Shown here: one piece after another, positions 45,749-58,137 of the stretch | Layout: the number at the start of each line of letters is the position of its first letter | Position numbering within the stretch: position 1 is the first letter of the stretch | Origin: Myotis daubentonii | Taxonomy: Eukaryota > Chordata > Mammalia > Chiroptera > Vespertilionidae | Direction of reading: 5' to 3' | Length of the DNA: 64,000 nucleotides | NCBI RefSeq assembly: GCF_963259705.1 | Contig: NC_081844.1 | Span: 15,361,715 to 15,425,714 of the forward strand | Position numbers and translations under genes: made by a program | Notes under the pieces: generated by a model | What the model was told of the DNA's origin: nothing | The model's input: only the letters and a program-made list of their open reading frames with translations | The model's database searches: none

Positions 45749-46781
45749 TCCTATCTAATAATAGACAAACATGGTAATTAACCATACCTCCGCTACCCTT
45801 CCCATTGGCTAATCAGCAGGATATGCAAATTAACCCAACCAAGATGGCGGCCGGCAGCCATGCAGCTGAAGCGAGCAGGAGGCTTGCTTGTTCCAGTGAT
45901 GGAGGAAGCCAAGCTTCCTCCCTGCTGCAGCCGGGCTCTGAGCTCCACTCTAAGCAACAAAGTTATAATTATAGAAGCTAAACAAACCCCAGATGCCTGC
46001 TTTCAGCAGGCCATGGCGTGGGAGCTGGAGTGGCAACAAAGTTTCAATTATAGAAGGTAAATAAATCCCAGAATATAAAAAAGAAAAAAAGGAGAGGCTG
46101 GGAGCTTCAGTCGCCAGCTTGGCCAGCCTGAAAACAGCCCTCAGCCCCTTATCCAGACTGGCCAGGCACCCCAGTGGGGACCCCCACCCTAAAGGGGGTG
46201 CGGGCAGCCTGAAAATAGCCATCAGCCCCTCATCCAGGCTGGCCAGGCACCCAAGTGGGACCTCACCCTGATCCGGGACACCCTTCAGGGCAAACCAGCT
46301 GGCCCCCACCCGTGCACCAGGCCTCTATCCTATATAGTAAAAGGATAATATGCAAACTGACCCTAACAGCAGAAAGACTGGTCACTATGACACACACTCA
46401 CCACCAGGGGGCAGACACTCTATGCAGGAGCTGCCCTCTGTTGGTCAGTGAGCTCCCACATGGAGGAGCTCTGCTTAGCCACAAGCCAGGCTGATGGCTG
46501 CCAGTACAGAGGTGGTGGTGGGAGCCTCTCCCACCTCCTCAGCAGCGCTAAGGATGTCCAACTGCAGCTTAGGCCTGCTCCCCTCTGGCAAATGGACATC
46601 CCCCGAGGGCTACCGGGCTGCCAGAGGAATTTCTGATTGCCAGCTTAGGCCCAATCCCCCGAGGAGCAGGCCTAAGCCAGCAGGTGGTCATCCCCCAAGG
46701 GGTCCCAGACTGTGAGGGTACAGGCCGGGCTGAGGAACCCCCCACCCCAAGTGCACACATTTTTGTGCACTGGGCCTCTAG
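45749..46781 (+). mobile_element. Composite Helitron
   Basis: TCCTATCTAATAATAGAC after host A, CTAG before host T at 46781, hairpin GTGCACACATTTTTGTGCAC (46751-46770). Fused internal junction CAGGCCTCTATCCTATATAG at about 46319. Octamer at 45823-45830 and AAGATGGCGG at 45841-45850. Lies within the segment missing from unit B. Confidence 0.88.
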
Positions 46782-47003
46782 TAGGATATAAAAACAAGCC
46801 CATCTATGGCATGTTAAGCTGACATGCAGAACAACCAACGCCTCCCATAGTCAACATCCCACTATTTTCTGGTTATACCAAAAAATTAAACAACCAGCAA
46901 GTGATTTCACCTCTAACAAAAAAAAAGAAAAAAGGATTTCCACTTTTCCATAAGAAAAATGGGATGAGGTGGAATTCCCTCATTCCTAAAAATCTTTCTA
47001 GAG

Positions 47004-47214
47004 CAGTGGTTCTCAACCTTCTGGCCCTTTAAATACAGTTCCTCATGTTGTGACCCAACCATAAAATTATTTTCGTTGCTACTTCATCACTGTAATGTTG
47101 CTACTGTTATGAATCGTAATGTAAATATCTGATATGCAGGATGGTCTTAGGCGACCCCTGTGAAAGTGTTGTTCGACCGCCAAAGGGGTGTGACCCACAG
47201 GTTGAGAACTGCTG
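47004..47214. mobile_element. SPIN-like hAT miniature element
   Basis: CAGTGGTTCTCAACCTTCTG to GGTTGAGAACTGCTG. Flanks TTCTAGAG and TTCCAGAA (8 bp, two mismatches). Shorter internally than the copies at 44480 and 61823. Confidence 0.88.
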
Positions 47215-47567
47215 TTCCAGAACGACTAAAAAGCTTGCATTTAAAAAATGGATGATAAAAACATTCCTCTGGATTGTACAAGCAGAGAGGCAGGGACCAC
47301 GGATAGACATGGCATTTGACATTAACCAGACTTGGCCTCTCTTTCTCCTGCCTCCTCTGAAGCTGGACCCTCCTCGTTTCCGCAGGTAGATCTTTAGGTT
47401 CCTGGTGGGCCGCTTTGGCCTGTTTTATGTTTGCGCCCCCTTTCCCTTCTGTTTGCACTTTTGTCTGCAGATTTAGGAGCTGGTGAGGCTGACAACCTCC
47501 GCAACCTCTTGGGTTCCTCCTTCGCAGCCCCCTGGGCAGAGCTGGCCTTCCTCCTGGGCATAGGAGG

Positions 47568-47615
<48 letters not shown>

Positions 47616-48949
47616 GGGGGAATAGGAGAAGGTGGGTGCTTGCTGGGGCTCAGGGGATTGGCTTGTGGGTGCCTGGAGCCTGGGCTTCCGGGCCTGATGT
47701 CGCTTCTCCCACCGCCCAAGCTGCTTGGACCTGCCTGTGGTGGTTTTTGCTTCCTCGTGGCTAGTAGAGATTTCCAAGGATCCAGGAGACATCTGAGCCT
47801 GGGAATGAGAACCAGGAGACCCAGATTACACAGCAGGGGAGGGTGGCAGGGGGACTGGAATCCCAGCTGTGCACTTGAACTGTGTCACCTGGGGCCAGTT
47901 ATGCTCCCAGCCCTGCCTGTAGTGGGATGAGCCCATGTCCTTGGTCTGTTGGAAGGATGACATCAGATGAGGCCCAGTGCTGAGCGCTTCCCTGCCTCCA
48001 GGTCCTTGCTCTGCACTTGCTGGAATGGCCACCTTTCTGTGGGAGACTGTGGGAGCTCAAACCACGTCCTCAGGGTTGGTGTCGGTGTTCTGGTGCTGGG
48101 AGGGCCAGAGGGCACATGGTTTCCACCCAGCAGTGGCTGCACCGGTTTGCATGGGCACCGTGGAATCAGCTCCTTGAGGGGGGAGGTGTGCAGAGGGGCC
48201 AGACGTCCAGTGATGCAGTGGTGGCGCTGCAGGGGCACAGGTGCGTCCAAATGCTTTCAGCCGTCCCTCTGGGGGAACACCGAGGCCTCAGTCCCTGTCT
48301 TGGACCACATTCCCCTTGCCAGGGCTGGCAGAGAAGCCTGGCAACACCTTCCAGGTAAGGGTGGGGAGTGGGCGGCAGGAATGTGCACTGAGTAGCTTTG
48401 GGCAGCTTGGGTGCTGCACTCAGCTGGGCATTGTGCTGCCATTATTCCCTATCATTTTTCTAACAACCTGGGAGATAGGGATGGTTTCCCTACTGTACAC
48501 AGGAAGAAAATGAGTCAGAAGGAAACAATTTTATTATTCTTTTGCCTGATTTCCTTTATAATAGCAGCCACCCTGGACCTTTACTTTTTGGGGAATATTT
48601 CCGTTTGTTGTGTTCTAGTCACAGTTAAGCGAACTGCTAAATAATATGATCTCCTGATATTTGCTTTTAAATTTTATGCCGGGGCTACCTACATGTGCCT
48701 TATTTGAGAGTTAGATTCATTAACTACTTACGACTAGGCATATTTTGAAAAACATGAAATGGCCGCAAGCACACACTGGCTTGTGCTAAGATGGCAAACG
48801 GAAGTTAAGGGAAAGGGAAGTGAGAACTGTACAGCTCTGTTAATATAGTTTTTTTACAGTAAGGTCCCCGCCTCCTCTCACGATTACTGTAGAATGTGAG
48901 AACTTTCATAAGCCTTAGCTCCTCCCTAGACGTATCGGACTGATTAGGC
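47215..48949. other. Unique-looking GC-richer stretch with (GT)n
   Basis: (GT)n microsatellite at 47570-47613. Possible donors (CCAGGTAAGG at 48352) occur but no exon could be supported. Specifically, no cysteine-rich TNFR-type exon was seen here on either strand. Up to 49119 it is absent from unit B. Confidence 0.4.
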
Positions 48950-49295
48950 TTTCTTAAGGTTCCAGTCAGATTTTATCAGTTCCCCCATGTTGATCGAGAA
49001 CATTCTCTGAAAGCATTGCTGATTAACAGTCAGGTCTTCCAACTTAAGCAAGTTTTTTTTGCCCCTCAATGTCAGGAAGGACCTCTCCTGGGTGTGGCCT
49101 CTTCCGTCAGAGAGGAAGTGCGTGGGTTCAGTCCAGGGGTAACAGGGAACAGGTGCAGAGCATAATAACAAACAGGAAGAATTCAAAAGAGAATTATGAC
49201 AGCATAACAACAGAGTCTACATCAATTTAAACTAGGAGCTCAAACCTGCAGATAATGAAACACAGACCATTATTATCTTGGATTGATCAAAGTTC
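48950..49295 (-). other. Possible ERV-flanking sequence
   Basis: Lies downstream (in minus sense) of the pol remnant, where env or a 3' LTR would fall, but no env motif was recognised. 49120-49295 is repeated at 63387-63562. Confidence 0.3.
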
Positions 49296-49528
49296 TTTTT
49301 TTTTTTTTTTTAATTGATTTTTAGAGAGAAAGGAAGAGAGAGAGAGAAACATCCATCTGGAAGAAAAACATCGATTTCTTGCCTCCTGTTCATGTCTGAC
49401 TGGGAATCAAACCCACCATCTTTTGGTATAAAGGACGGCTGCCTCCTGTACACCCCACACCAGGGATGGAGCCCACAACCTCCTGGTTCATAGGTCAACG
49501 CTCAGTCACTGAGCCAAGCCGCTGGGTC
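49296..49528 (-). mobile_element. tRNA-derived SINE, minus orientation
   Basis: Minus-strand head CCCAGCGGCTTGGCTCAGTG with long CT/GA body and T-rich start. The unit B counterpart at 63563-63843 keeps extra internal sequence (63742-63775) that is missing here. Confidence 0.8.
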
Positions 49529-49649
49529 TTTTTTTTCTTTAATCCCCCCCTCCTTTCCACAATAGCATAGGAAATGGAAACAAGGACATGTTCCTTCCAA
49601 GGAAAAGAGAAAAGAGAAACGTTTAGTAAGAATTAATAGTAAGAAAAGC

Positions 49650-51320
49650 AGATTCAGTCCTTCTGGTAATATGTTTCCTTCAGAAGTCACCTGCGTTAAT
49701 TTTTGACAGCTGCAGTTTCTGGTCATCAGACTGAGGGATGTTCCTGTCAGGGTCTGGTGCCTTCTGTAGGTGTGAATCCTGTACCCACTCTACTGCCTGG
49801 AGTTTAGCAGCACACAGCTTAGTCAGCAGTACTTGGTAAGGGCCCTTTCAGTAAGGCTGGAGGGAATCTTTTATGAGATGTCTTTTTCAGTTAAAAAAAA
49901 AAAAAAAAAAATCTCCAGGTTGTAGAGTGGATTTTGAGTTGTTCATTCCCTTGGAGGGACTGGGAAAAGATTGTCCTCCAAGGAAATGATTATTTTCAAT
50001 AGAAGCAATTAAGCCTTTACAATATTGAAATATGTTTCCTTTATATTGAAATAGGTTTCGTTTATATTGAAATATATTTCCTTTACCAACTGTGGATCAA
50101 AAGAAGTAGCAGCCAAACGCATGGGACGTCCTGTAATTATTTTGAAAGGAGAAAGCTTATGAGTCCCAAAGGGGGTGGACCCGAGATTTAAAATGACTAG
50201 TGGCAATGCTTTCGGCTAAGGTATTTGAAGAGTTTCTGCAAGTTCTGCCAATTGAATCTTTTTTTTGTTTTTAAAGATAGGATTTTTTCTTTTTTAATGA
50301 GGATTGAGCCTACAACCTGGGCATGTGCGCTGATCTCGAATTGAACCCGCGATCTCTCACTCTATGGGATGACACTCAACCAACTGAGCCACACCTTCAG
50401 GGCTGCCAATTGAATCATAATAATGTCATTAGTACGTTCAACTAAACCTGAGAATTGAGGATGGTGATCACAGTGAAAATGTTGTGGAACCAGCCAAAGA
50501 GCACAGACTTGTTGTAGCACTTGACCAATGAAATGGGTTTTTTGATCACTGAAGTTCAAGAGGAGTCCCCCAAGCAGGAACCCTCTTCTCTAACAGGACT
50601 TGAGCCACTGCAAAGGCATTTGCTTGTCTGCAAGGGAAAGCTTCAGTCCAGTGAGAAAACATATGTATCATGACTAAAACTCATTTATATTCATGAGATG
50701 GGGAAGCTGTATGAAATCTATTTGCCAAACCACAAAAGGTCCAGTAGGCAAATTTAATAGGCTTCCCTGGGCTGTGTTTGAGGTGGGTACTTTTTGTGGC
50801 CTTGTTAATATCTCCCCACCAATATTCATGAAGCTATCATTTTGTCAGTGGACCAGTGGTTTAATGCATGGAGAGTGGTCAGGAGCAAACATTTTAGAGT
50901 TCTTGGCAGGACTGGGTTGTTAGTTGGCTTGAACCAGAGCTTTCTCTTCTTGTTAAACCAGCAATTGTTGGATTTCCAATCTTGTTTTACTTCTTTTTGA
51001 AGCCAGTTGTTGGGATTCTCTGGCCAGTTTTTCTAAGTTTTCAACTGGGGAATCATCTCTTTGGACCATGACAGAGGTTTGACTGCTGCTGACACCTTTA
51101 AGGGCAGCATTCTTAGCAGAAATGTCAGCAGAGTGGTTTCGTTTACCTTCCAGAACGTCAAGTCTAGAATGCCGTAGAATCTTAATAATACTGTTTCCCT
51201 GAGCCATTGGAGCCATACTATAGTCACTACTGACTATATAGTACCCTCGGGGACTATGGTGAGCCCCATGTTTTTGAGTGAGTAACCCAAGGGTATCCCC
51301 ATCCTTCTCATGCACAAAAG
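49650..51320 (-). pseudogene. Endogenous retrovirus pol remnant (RNase H to integrase), broken
   Basis: Minus strand, reading from 51315 down. The RNase H tail has a GKRNHSADISAKNAAL-type segment (about 51090-51145). The integrase core contains a DxxTHF motif (about 50550) and an SGLVERTN motif that includes the catalytic Glu (about 50440). A C-terminal integrase segment has GPYQVLLTK and WVQDSHL (about 49770-49850). In life these domains degrade the RNA of the hybrid and join viral DNA to the host. Stops, frameshifts and a SINE at 50259-50403 inactivate it. Motif style is class I (gammaretrovirus-like). LTRs were not found and the duplication breakpoint cuts the 5' side. Confidence 0.8.
50259..50403 (-). 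mobile_element. SINE inserted in ERV pol
   Basis: tRNA-like head on the minus strand (GCCCTGAAGGTGTGGCTCAG). Perfect 13-bp duplication TGCCAATTGAATC (50246-50258, 50404-50416). Confidence 0.9.
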
Positions 51321-51329
51321 TGATAAGGG

Positions 51330-51590
51330 GCCCTGTCTGGGTTGCTTAGTTGGTTGGAGCACGGTTCCATGCACCAAAAAAGGTATGGGTTCGATTCCTG
51401 GTCAGGGCACATACCTGGGTTGTAGGTTCGATCCCTAACTGGTGCACGTAAAGGAGGCAACTGATTGATGCTTCCCTCTCACATGGATGTTTCTCATTTC
51501 TCTCTCTCTCTCTCTCTCTCTCCCTCCCTCCCTCCCTCCCACTCTATCTAAAAGCAATGGAAAAATATCCTTGGGTGACAACCAAAATAA
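51330..51590 (+). mobile_element. Recombinant SINE at the unit A/unit B junction
   Basis: The head (GGCCCTGTCTGGGTTGCTTA) differs from the SINE at 33910, while the 3' part from CACTCTATCTAAAAGCAATG onward and all flanking sequence to the right equal those at 34090. The left flank (ERV) and right flank share no target duplication. This is expected if two different SINEs recombined. A (CT)n/(CCCT)n tract lies at 51497-51540. Confidence 0.85.
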
Positions 51591-53215
51591 AAAAATAAAA
51601 ACAAAAAGACATATGAAGTCAAAAAACAAACAAACACAAAACTGGGGTGAGGGTGGGTTAAGAATGTTAACAGAATTATCCAGTCTGCAAAACATATACA
51701 ATCTGTAAAGGAAAAAATGGAAATAGAAAGCAATAAATGTTTGTGTCAAGTGACTATTTTATTGCCAAGGAAGGACAAAACTTTGGGGATGAGATGGAAT
51801 GAAGGAAAAACTCTAATGTAATTGCAATAAGGATGGTAGAGAAGATAAAAGAGGACACTCCCTTCAAGGTGAGGCCTGGGCACAAGGAATGAGCCCAAAA
51901 TAGCAGCCACTGGCTGGATTGGAGGTCAAGGAGAGAAAGGAGAGTAAAAGGTAAGGATGGAGAGGCTGGTAGAGGTGAGGCTATAGGAGGCGAAGACCAG
52001 AAAGTGAAGGCTTTCCTCTGTTGTAATATAAACAATAATGTGTTAGAAATACGAAATGTACTTCATAGTCTTAAACTCTCTTTCCATGTGTTCCTACCTT
52101 TGAGCAAGAAACCATTCCTGTGTGTCTCCTGAAACTAGAGGTGCAACCACTAGAAAAGAATTTGCTACCGGGAGGAAAAGATGGTTGACAAAATTTGGGG
52201 GGCCCTTGACTACATTTGTAATTATTTTATGTTTTAGGCAAAATTATTAAGACATTAAAGTCCACTGCATTATTTTCTACATCTTTTGGTATGTCTAAAA
52301 AAATTTACAACGTAAAACAAATATAGGAAGAAAGGGAGGAAATGAGGGAGGAAGGAAACAAAGAAGGAAGAAATTAAAGGAGAGGGTACAATTCCCTTAT
52401 CACTGCAGACAGTTGACAAGATGTCTCAGATTCCATCCTTCATACCAACAGGGATTTGGATCTGTCTGGTTATTGTCTTGACGGACCTTTAATAAACCAG
52501 TACCCCTGCAATAAGCCAGTCTGAAGGAAGAGGTAAGGCTATGGAATAGCCATCAAGACTCCTGGAAATGTGGGCACAGCTCTCAGCGAAGATAGCTAGA
52601 ACCTTCAACAGCCCAGTGTTCCATTTATGGCAGAGCTACTCCTACTCTACGACTGAAACAGTGTACATGTCTGAAGGCTGTGACTGTGTCCCTTTACAAT
52701 AGGAAAACTGAGGGTCAGGGAGACCAAAAGTTGTCCCTGACTGTCCGTGCTCATCTTCAGGTTTTACTATCTCTCATCACGCGTGCTCTTGCTCTTCCAT
52801 CCCTGTGGACACACCACTCCTCTCCCTGCCCAGTTATTGTAAAAGGTCTGCCCTTTGACAGCTGTCCCTCTCCTCCACACGTTGGACCCAGGACTCCAGA
52901 ACTGCCCATTTAGTGTGTTTCAGTGCCTCTGGCTGAGGGCCATTACCAACCACCAATCCTCTGAACCAGGCTCATCTACTAGCAGATTATTTTCCAGTGG
53001 AGGAGGGTTGATAATAAGGGTTCTTTTACCTTTCTTTTTATTTTGTACATCAAATCTGAAATGTGCTGTAACAGACATTCTTTTTTTTCTTTTTTTAATG
53101 AAGAAGTTGAATGTTTTATTATTAAGCCTTCTTGTTTTCCTGCAAGGCTGTTGCTTCACTATAAAAATAACACCAGCAAACTCTGTATTTTGCAAAATTA
53201 AGATGGCATTATTTG

Positions 53216-53434
53216 CCGAAACCGGTTTGGCTCAGTGGATAGAGCGTCGGCCTGTGGACTGAAAGGTCCCAGGTTCGATTCCGGTCAAGGGCATGTACCT
53301 GGGTTGCGGGCATATCCCCAGTAGGAGATGTGCAGAAGGCAGCTGATCGATGTTTCTCTCTCATCGATGTTTCTAACTCTCTATCTCTCTCCCTTCCTCT
53401 CTGTAAAAAATCAATAAAATATATTTTTTAAAAA
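53216..53434 (+). mobile_element. Young Ves SINE, unit B only
   Basis: Head CCGAAACCGGTTTGGCTCAG. TSD AAGATGGCATTATTTG (53200-53215) and AAGATGGTATTATTTG (53435-53450). Unit A has one uninterrupted copy of the site at about 35976. Confidence 0.95.
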
Positions 53435-53724
53435 AAGATGGTATTATTTGTCATTGGACATTTGTTAACAATGAACAAAAACTTTTCTCCACTGCCAAAT
53501 CCAGAGATGGATGTCAACAAGTTACAATATGATATAAGGTTTAATAGATAACAATGTTATCCTTGAATTACATAGTGGGATTTAGAGGGAGCATATCTCA
53601 ACATAATAAAGACCATATATGACAAACCTACAGCCAACATCATATTCAATAGACAAAAACTAAAACCACTTCCCTTAAGAACAGGAACAAGAAGAGTGTC
53701 CACTTTTATCACTCTTATTCAACA

Positions 53725-56036
53725 CTAGAGTCCTGGTGGATGGATGCGTGCACATTGAAAGGAAATTAATTAGAAGAAATATTTTAATATCCCTATTCAC
53801 CCTTTCTCTATAAGTGTTAACCAAATTCATGATTGATAATGACAGATCAAAACACACGCATGTGATTGGTGCCAGTGAGAGCTTCATATGTATCATGTAT
53901 GTGCGAGTCAACTTAGCCTTTTATAGATATAGGATAAACTTGTTTAATTACACCTGCTTTCTGATTTAGCTAAACTTTTTCCAGCCCTGTGAAGCACCCC
54001 AACTTTTCTTTCAGGTAATTGTCAGCAACACAGCAGTAAATATCAACACGAAGTAGGTTATTATTGTAGACTAGGGGCCCGGTGCACGAAATTCGTGCAC
54101 TGGGTGTGGGGGGGGGGGAGTGTCCCTCAGCCCAGCCTGCCCCCTCTCACATACTGGGAGCCCTCAGGCATTGACCCCCATCACCCTCCAATCGCAGGAT
54201 CGGCCCCCAGCCCAGGCCTGATGCCTCTGGCCCAGGCATCAGGCCTGGGCAGGGGACCCCCAGACCCCTCCGATTGCTGGCTCTGTCCCTTGCCCAGGCC
54301 TGACGCCTCGGCCAGAGGCGTAGACCCCCATCACCCTCCGATCGCCTGATCGGCCCCTTGCCCAGGCCTGACGCCTCCGCCAGAGGTGTCAGGCTTGGAC
54401 AGGGGACCCCCATCTCCCCCAGATCACTGGCTCTGGCCCCCGCCCAGGCCTGAGGCCTCTGGCCCAGGAATCATGCCTGGGCAGGGGACCCCCATCTCCC
54501 TCTGATGGCTTGCTCCACCCCCCGCCCAAGCCTGACGCCTCTGACCCAGGCTTCAGGCCTGGGCAAGGGGATCATCATATCCCCCCAATCCCCAGCTCTA
54601 CCCCTCACCCAGGCCTGATGCCTCTGGCCCAGCCATCAGGTGTGGGCAGGGGACCCCCAGCCCCCCGCCCAGGCCTGATGCCTCGGCCAGAGGAGTTGAC
54701 CCTCATCACCCTCCAATCACCAATCACCAGATCGGCCCCTTGACCAGGCCTGAGGCCTCCGGCAGAGGTGTCAGGCCTGGGCAGGGGACCCCCAGCTCTG
54801 CGCGGTTGCAGGCTCTGCCCCTGCCCAGGCCTAACGCCTCTGGCCTAGGCATCCGGCTCGGGCAGCGGGGACCCGCAGCTACAGCGGCCCGCGATCGTGG
54901 GCTTCGCTTTAGGCCCAGGCAAGGGACCCCTAGCTCCTGGGACTGCCAGCTTCGACCGTGCCCAGCTCCCATCCCTGGCTCCACCCCTACTTCCTGCTAT
55001 CACTGGCCAGGGTGGAAAAGGCACCTGATTCTCTGATCATGGCTGGGGGGCAGGGCAAAGGCGGCCCCAGGGCCGCCTTTGCCCTGCCCCCCAGCTGTTA
55101 GCTCCCCCCTGGGTTTCCGATCACTGTCAGTGGCAGGGGGCTTCTTCCTGCTTTCCCTTTCGCCTCCCTGCATTGTGCCTACATATGCAAATTAACCGCC
55201 ATCTTGTTGGCAGTTAACTGCCAATCTTAGTTGGCAGTTAACTGCCAATCTTAGTTGGCAGTTAATTTGCATATAGCCCTGATTAGCCAATGAAAAGGGT
55301 AGCGTTGTACGCCAATTACCATTTTTCTCTTTTATTAGTGCAGATCATGCAGGGAAAACAAAGAATAAAATATTTAACTGTAGCAGTGTTTGACTATAAT
55401 TCTGCACAGTGTGAAAACCTGAAGTCATTTTCAAAGTCGACCATTTGTTACTTCTTTTCAGTCGGGTTAAGTTTCTAAACTTTCTAAATCTCCGTTTTTC
55501 TAGCTAATGAAAAGAAAATAGGATGCTACCAAGTCTCCTATCTTACCTACTCTGGGACTTCTGTGAGGATCAAATGAGATGAGGCACGGGAAAATGCTTC
55601 ACAAACATTTGGTTAAAGTGTAAAATGTTGCACCTGGCTCTAAAGCAAGTCAGGTTCCTGGGCTGAAGAAACTCTAAGGAGGCTAGTTGCTAGGGAGAGG
55701 AAGCTGGGTGTTGCTACGTGATGTTATTACCCGGTGCCCACAGCCTCTGTTTCCAGGCTGGGCTGGGCTGTGGGCCGTATTTTGTGCCATAGGGTCTTGG
55801 CAGCATTGGCTGCGATTTGGTGGAGTGTCGCTCTGGGGTGGTGGCAGGGCCTATGGCCCACTTGGGGGAAGTCGAGTGTTGGTTTGTCAGCCAGGTGTTG
55901 GTTTGTCCGTGGTGCCGTTTATTTTAAAATAGCCAGTGCGCATCAAGGCAGCTCCTGCCCCCCGGTGGTCAGTGTGTGTCATAGCTACCGGTCGGATGGA
56001 CAGACACTTAGCTTTTTAGCCTTTTATATATAGTGA
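53725..56036 (-). mobile_element. Older Helitron in L1 (unit B), hosting a younger Helitron
   Basis: Same insertion as 36264-39708. CTAGAGTCCTGGTGGATGGA at the left, TATATATAGTGA at the right. Between them lies the B-only Helitron 54071-55344. Confidence 0.75.
54071..55344 (-). mobile_element. Helitron, unit B only, empty site known
   Basis: The plus strand runs from CTAGGGGCCCGGTGCACGAA to TTTTATTAGTGCAGA. Unit A reads TTGTAGATCATG uninterrupted, so insertion fell exactly between A and T with no duplication. Hairpin GTGCACGAAATTCGTGCAC at 54082-54100. The interior is a minisatellite of CAGGCCTGACGCCTCTGGCC-type units (54180-54860). Two 24-bp palindromic repeats at 55207-55254. Confidence 0.95.
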
Positions 56037-57287
56037 TAGTACTGGAAATCCTAGCCACAGCGATCAGGCAAGAAGAAATAAAAGGCATCCACATTGGCTG
56101 CACCACTCTGCACCTGAGAGATGCAAATTAAAACGACAATTAGGTATCACCTCACACTTGTCACAAACAACATGATATTGTACCTAGAAAACCCTAAAGA
56201 TGCCACCAAAAACTACTAGATTTAATAAATTAATTCAGGAATATAGCAGGATACAAAAATAAACACCCATAAATCGATGGCTTTTTTATGCACCAATATT
56301 GAATTCTCAGAAAGAGAAACTAAACAAACAATCTCATTTACCATTGCAACAAAAAATTAAGATACTTAGGAATAAAGTTAACTAAGGAGGTAAAAGACTT
56401 GTACTCAGAAAACTACAAGATGTTGGAAAAAAGAGATAGAGGAAAATATAAACAAGGGGGAAAATATACTGTGTTCAAGGATTTTGGTAGAATCAACATC
56501 ATTAAAATATCCATATTACCCAAAGCAATCTCTAGATTCAATGCAACCCCTATTAAAATACAAACAGCATATTTCACAGATCTAGAATAAATACTTTAAA
56601 ACTTTATATGGACCTAAAACTTAAAAAAGACCCTGAATATCCCCAGCAATTTTGAGAAAGAAGAACAAAGTTGAAGGAATCACAACACCAGATATCAAGT
56701 TATGCTACAAAGCCACTGTAATCAAAACAGCCTGGTACTGGCATAAGAACAGGCATATGGATGAATGGAACAGAATGGAGGACACAGAAATCAACGCAAG
56801 CCATTACGCTCAATTAATATTTGACAAAGGTGGCAGGAGCATACAATGAGTCAAGACAGTCTCTCCAATAAATGGTGTTGGGGAAAATTTGACATGCAAA
56901 AGAATGAAAGTAGACCACCAACTTACACCATACACAAGAATAAACTCAAAATGGATAAAAGACTTAAGTGTAAATCGTGAAACCATAAAATTCCTAGAAG
57001 AAACCATAGGCACCAAAATCTCAGCCATCTCTCATAGCAATTTGTTTATGAATATATCTCCTGTGGCAAAGGACACTAAGGAGAAAATAAACAAATGGGA
57101 CTACCTCAAAATAAAAAGCTTCTGCACAGCAAAAGAAACCGTCAACAAAACGAAAAGGGAGCCCACTGCATGGCAGAACATATTTTGCAATGATACATCT
57201 GATAAATGGTTAATATCCAAAACATATAAGGAACTCATACAACTTAACAAAAGGAAGACAAACAATCCAATTAAAAAAATGGGCAAA

Positions 57288-57529
57288 CTGCCCAAGCCGG
57301 TTTGGGTCAGTGGATAGAGCATTAGCCTATGGACTGAAGGGTCCCAGGTTTGATTCTGGTCAAGGGCACATACCTCGGTTGCAGGCTCCTCCCTGGCCTG
57401 GGTCCTGGAGGCAACCAATCAATGTGTCTCTCTGACATTGATGTTTCTGTCTCTCCCTCTCTCTTCCACTCTTCCTAAAAATCAATGGTAAAATATCCTC
57501 AGGTGAGGATTAACAAAACAAACAAACAA
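57288..57529 (+). mobile_element. Ves-type SINE in L1, unit B copy
   Basis: Orthologous insertion to 40957-41241, with a small internal deletion after CTCCCTGGCCTGG. Confidence 0.9.
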
Positions 57530-58137
57530 ACAAAAATGGGCAAAGGACCTAAATAGACACTTCTCCAAAGTGGAATACAGGTAGCCAAGAGACATATGAA
57601 AAAATGCTCAAAGTCATTGATCACCAGAGAGATGCAAATTAAAATGACAATTAGGTATTACCTCGCACCTGTCAGAATGGCAACTATCAACAAATCAACA
57701 AATGACAGATGCTGGTGAGGATGTGAAGAAAAGGGAACCCTAGTACACTGCTGGCAGGAATGCAGACTGGTGCAGCCATTATGGAAAACAGTATGGTTTC
57801 CTCAAAAACTGAAATATGGAACTGCCATTTGACCCAGTGATTTCGCTTCTAGGAATCTATCCTAAGAAACACTGAAACACCATCAGAAACAATGTTTGCA
57901 CCCCTATGTTCATAGCAGCACAATTTATAATAGCTAAAATCTGGAAACAGCCCACGTGCCCATCAGTAGATAAGTGGATAAAAAAGCTGTGGCACATCTA
58001 CACCATGGGATACTAAGCAGCAGTAAAAAAGAAGGATCTCTTGCCCTTTGAGCCAGCCTGGGAGGGATCTAGAGAGCATTATGCTAACTGAAATAAGCCA
58101 TTAAGAGAAAGACAAGTATCACATGATCTAAGTCATA

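Larger units (their letters stand above)
34090..51535 (+). repeat. Segmental duplication unit A
   Basis: Sequence from about 34090 recurs in the same order and orientation from about 51540, with few mismatches per line. Examples: AGAATGTTAACAGAATTATC at 34221 and 51661; GACGGACCTTTAATAAACCA at 35031 and 52481; the 98-codon frame at 42386 repeated unchanged at 59461. Unit A holds a host first exon (43452), an interrupted L1, a SPIN element and an ERV pol remnant. A-only insertions are a SINE (35635) and HAL1 (37095). 34140-35630 shows no exon; a MIR-like piece lies at about 35225-35290. Confidence 0.95.

Noticed and set aside
47570..47613. Val/Cys repeat peptides over the (GT)n tract
   Set aside because: Translation of a microsatellite.
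47407..48960. Search for a TNFR cysteine-rich second exon in unit A
   Set aside because: No frame with the expected cysteine spacing was seen, so a complete receptor gene within the unit is not claimed.
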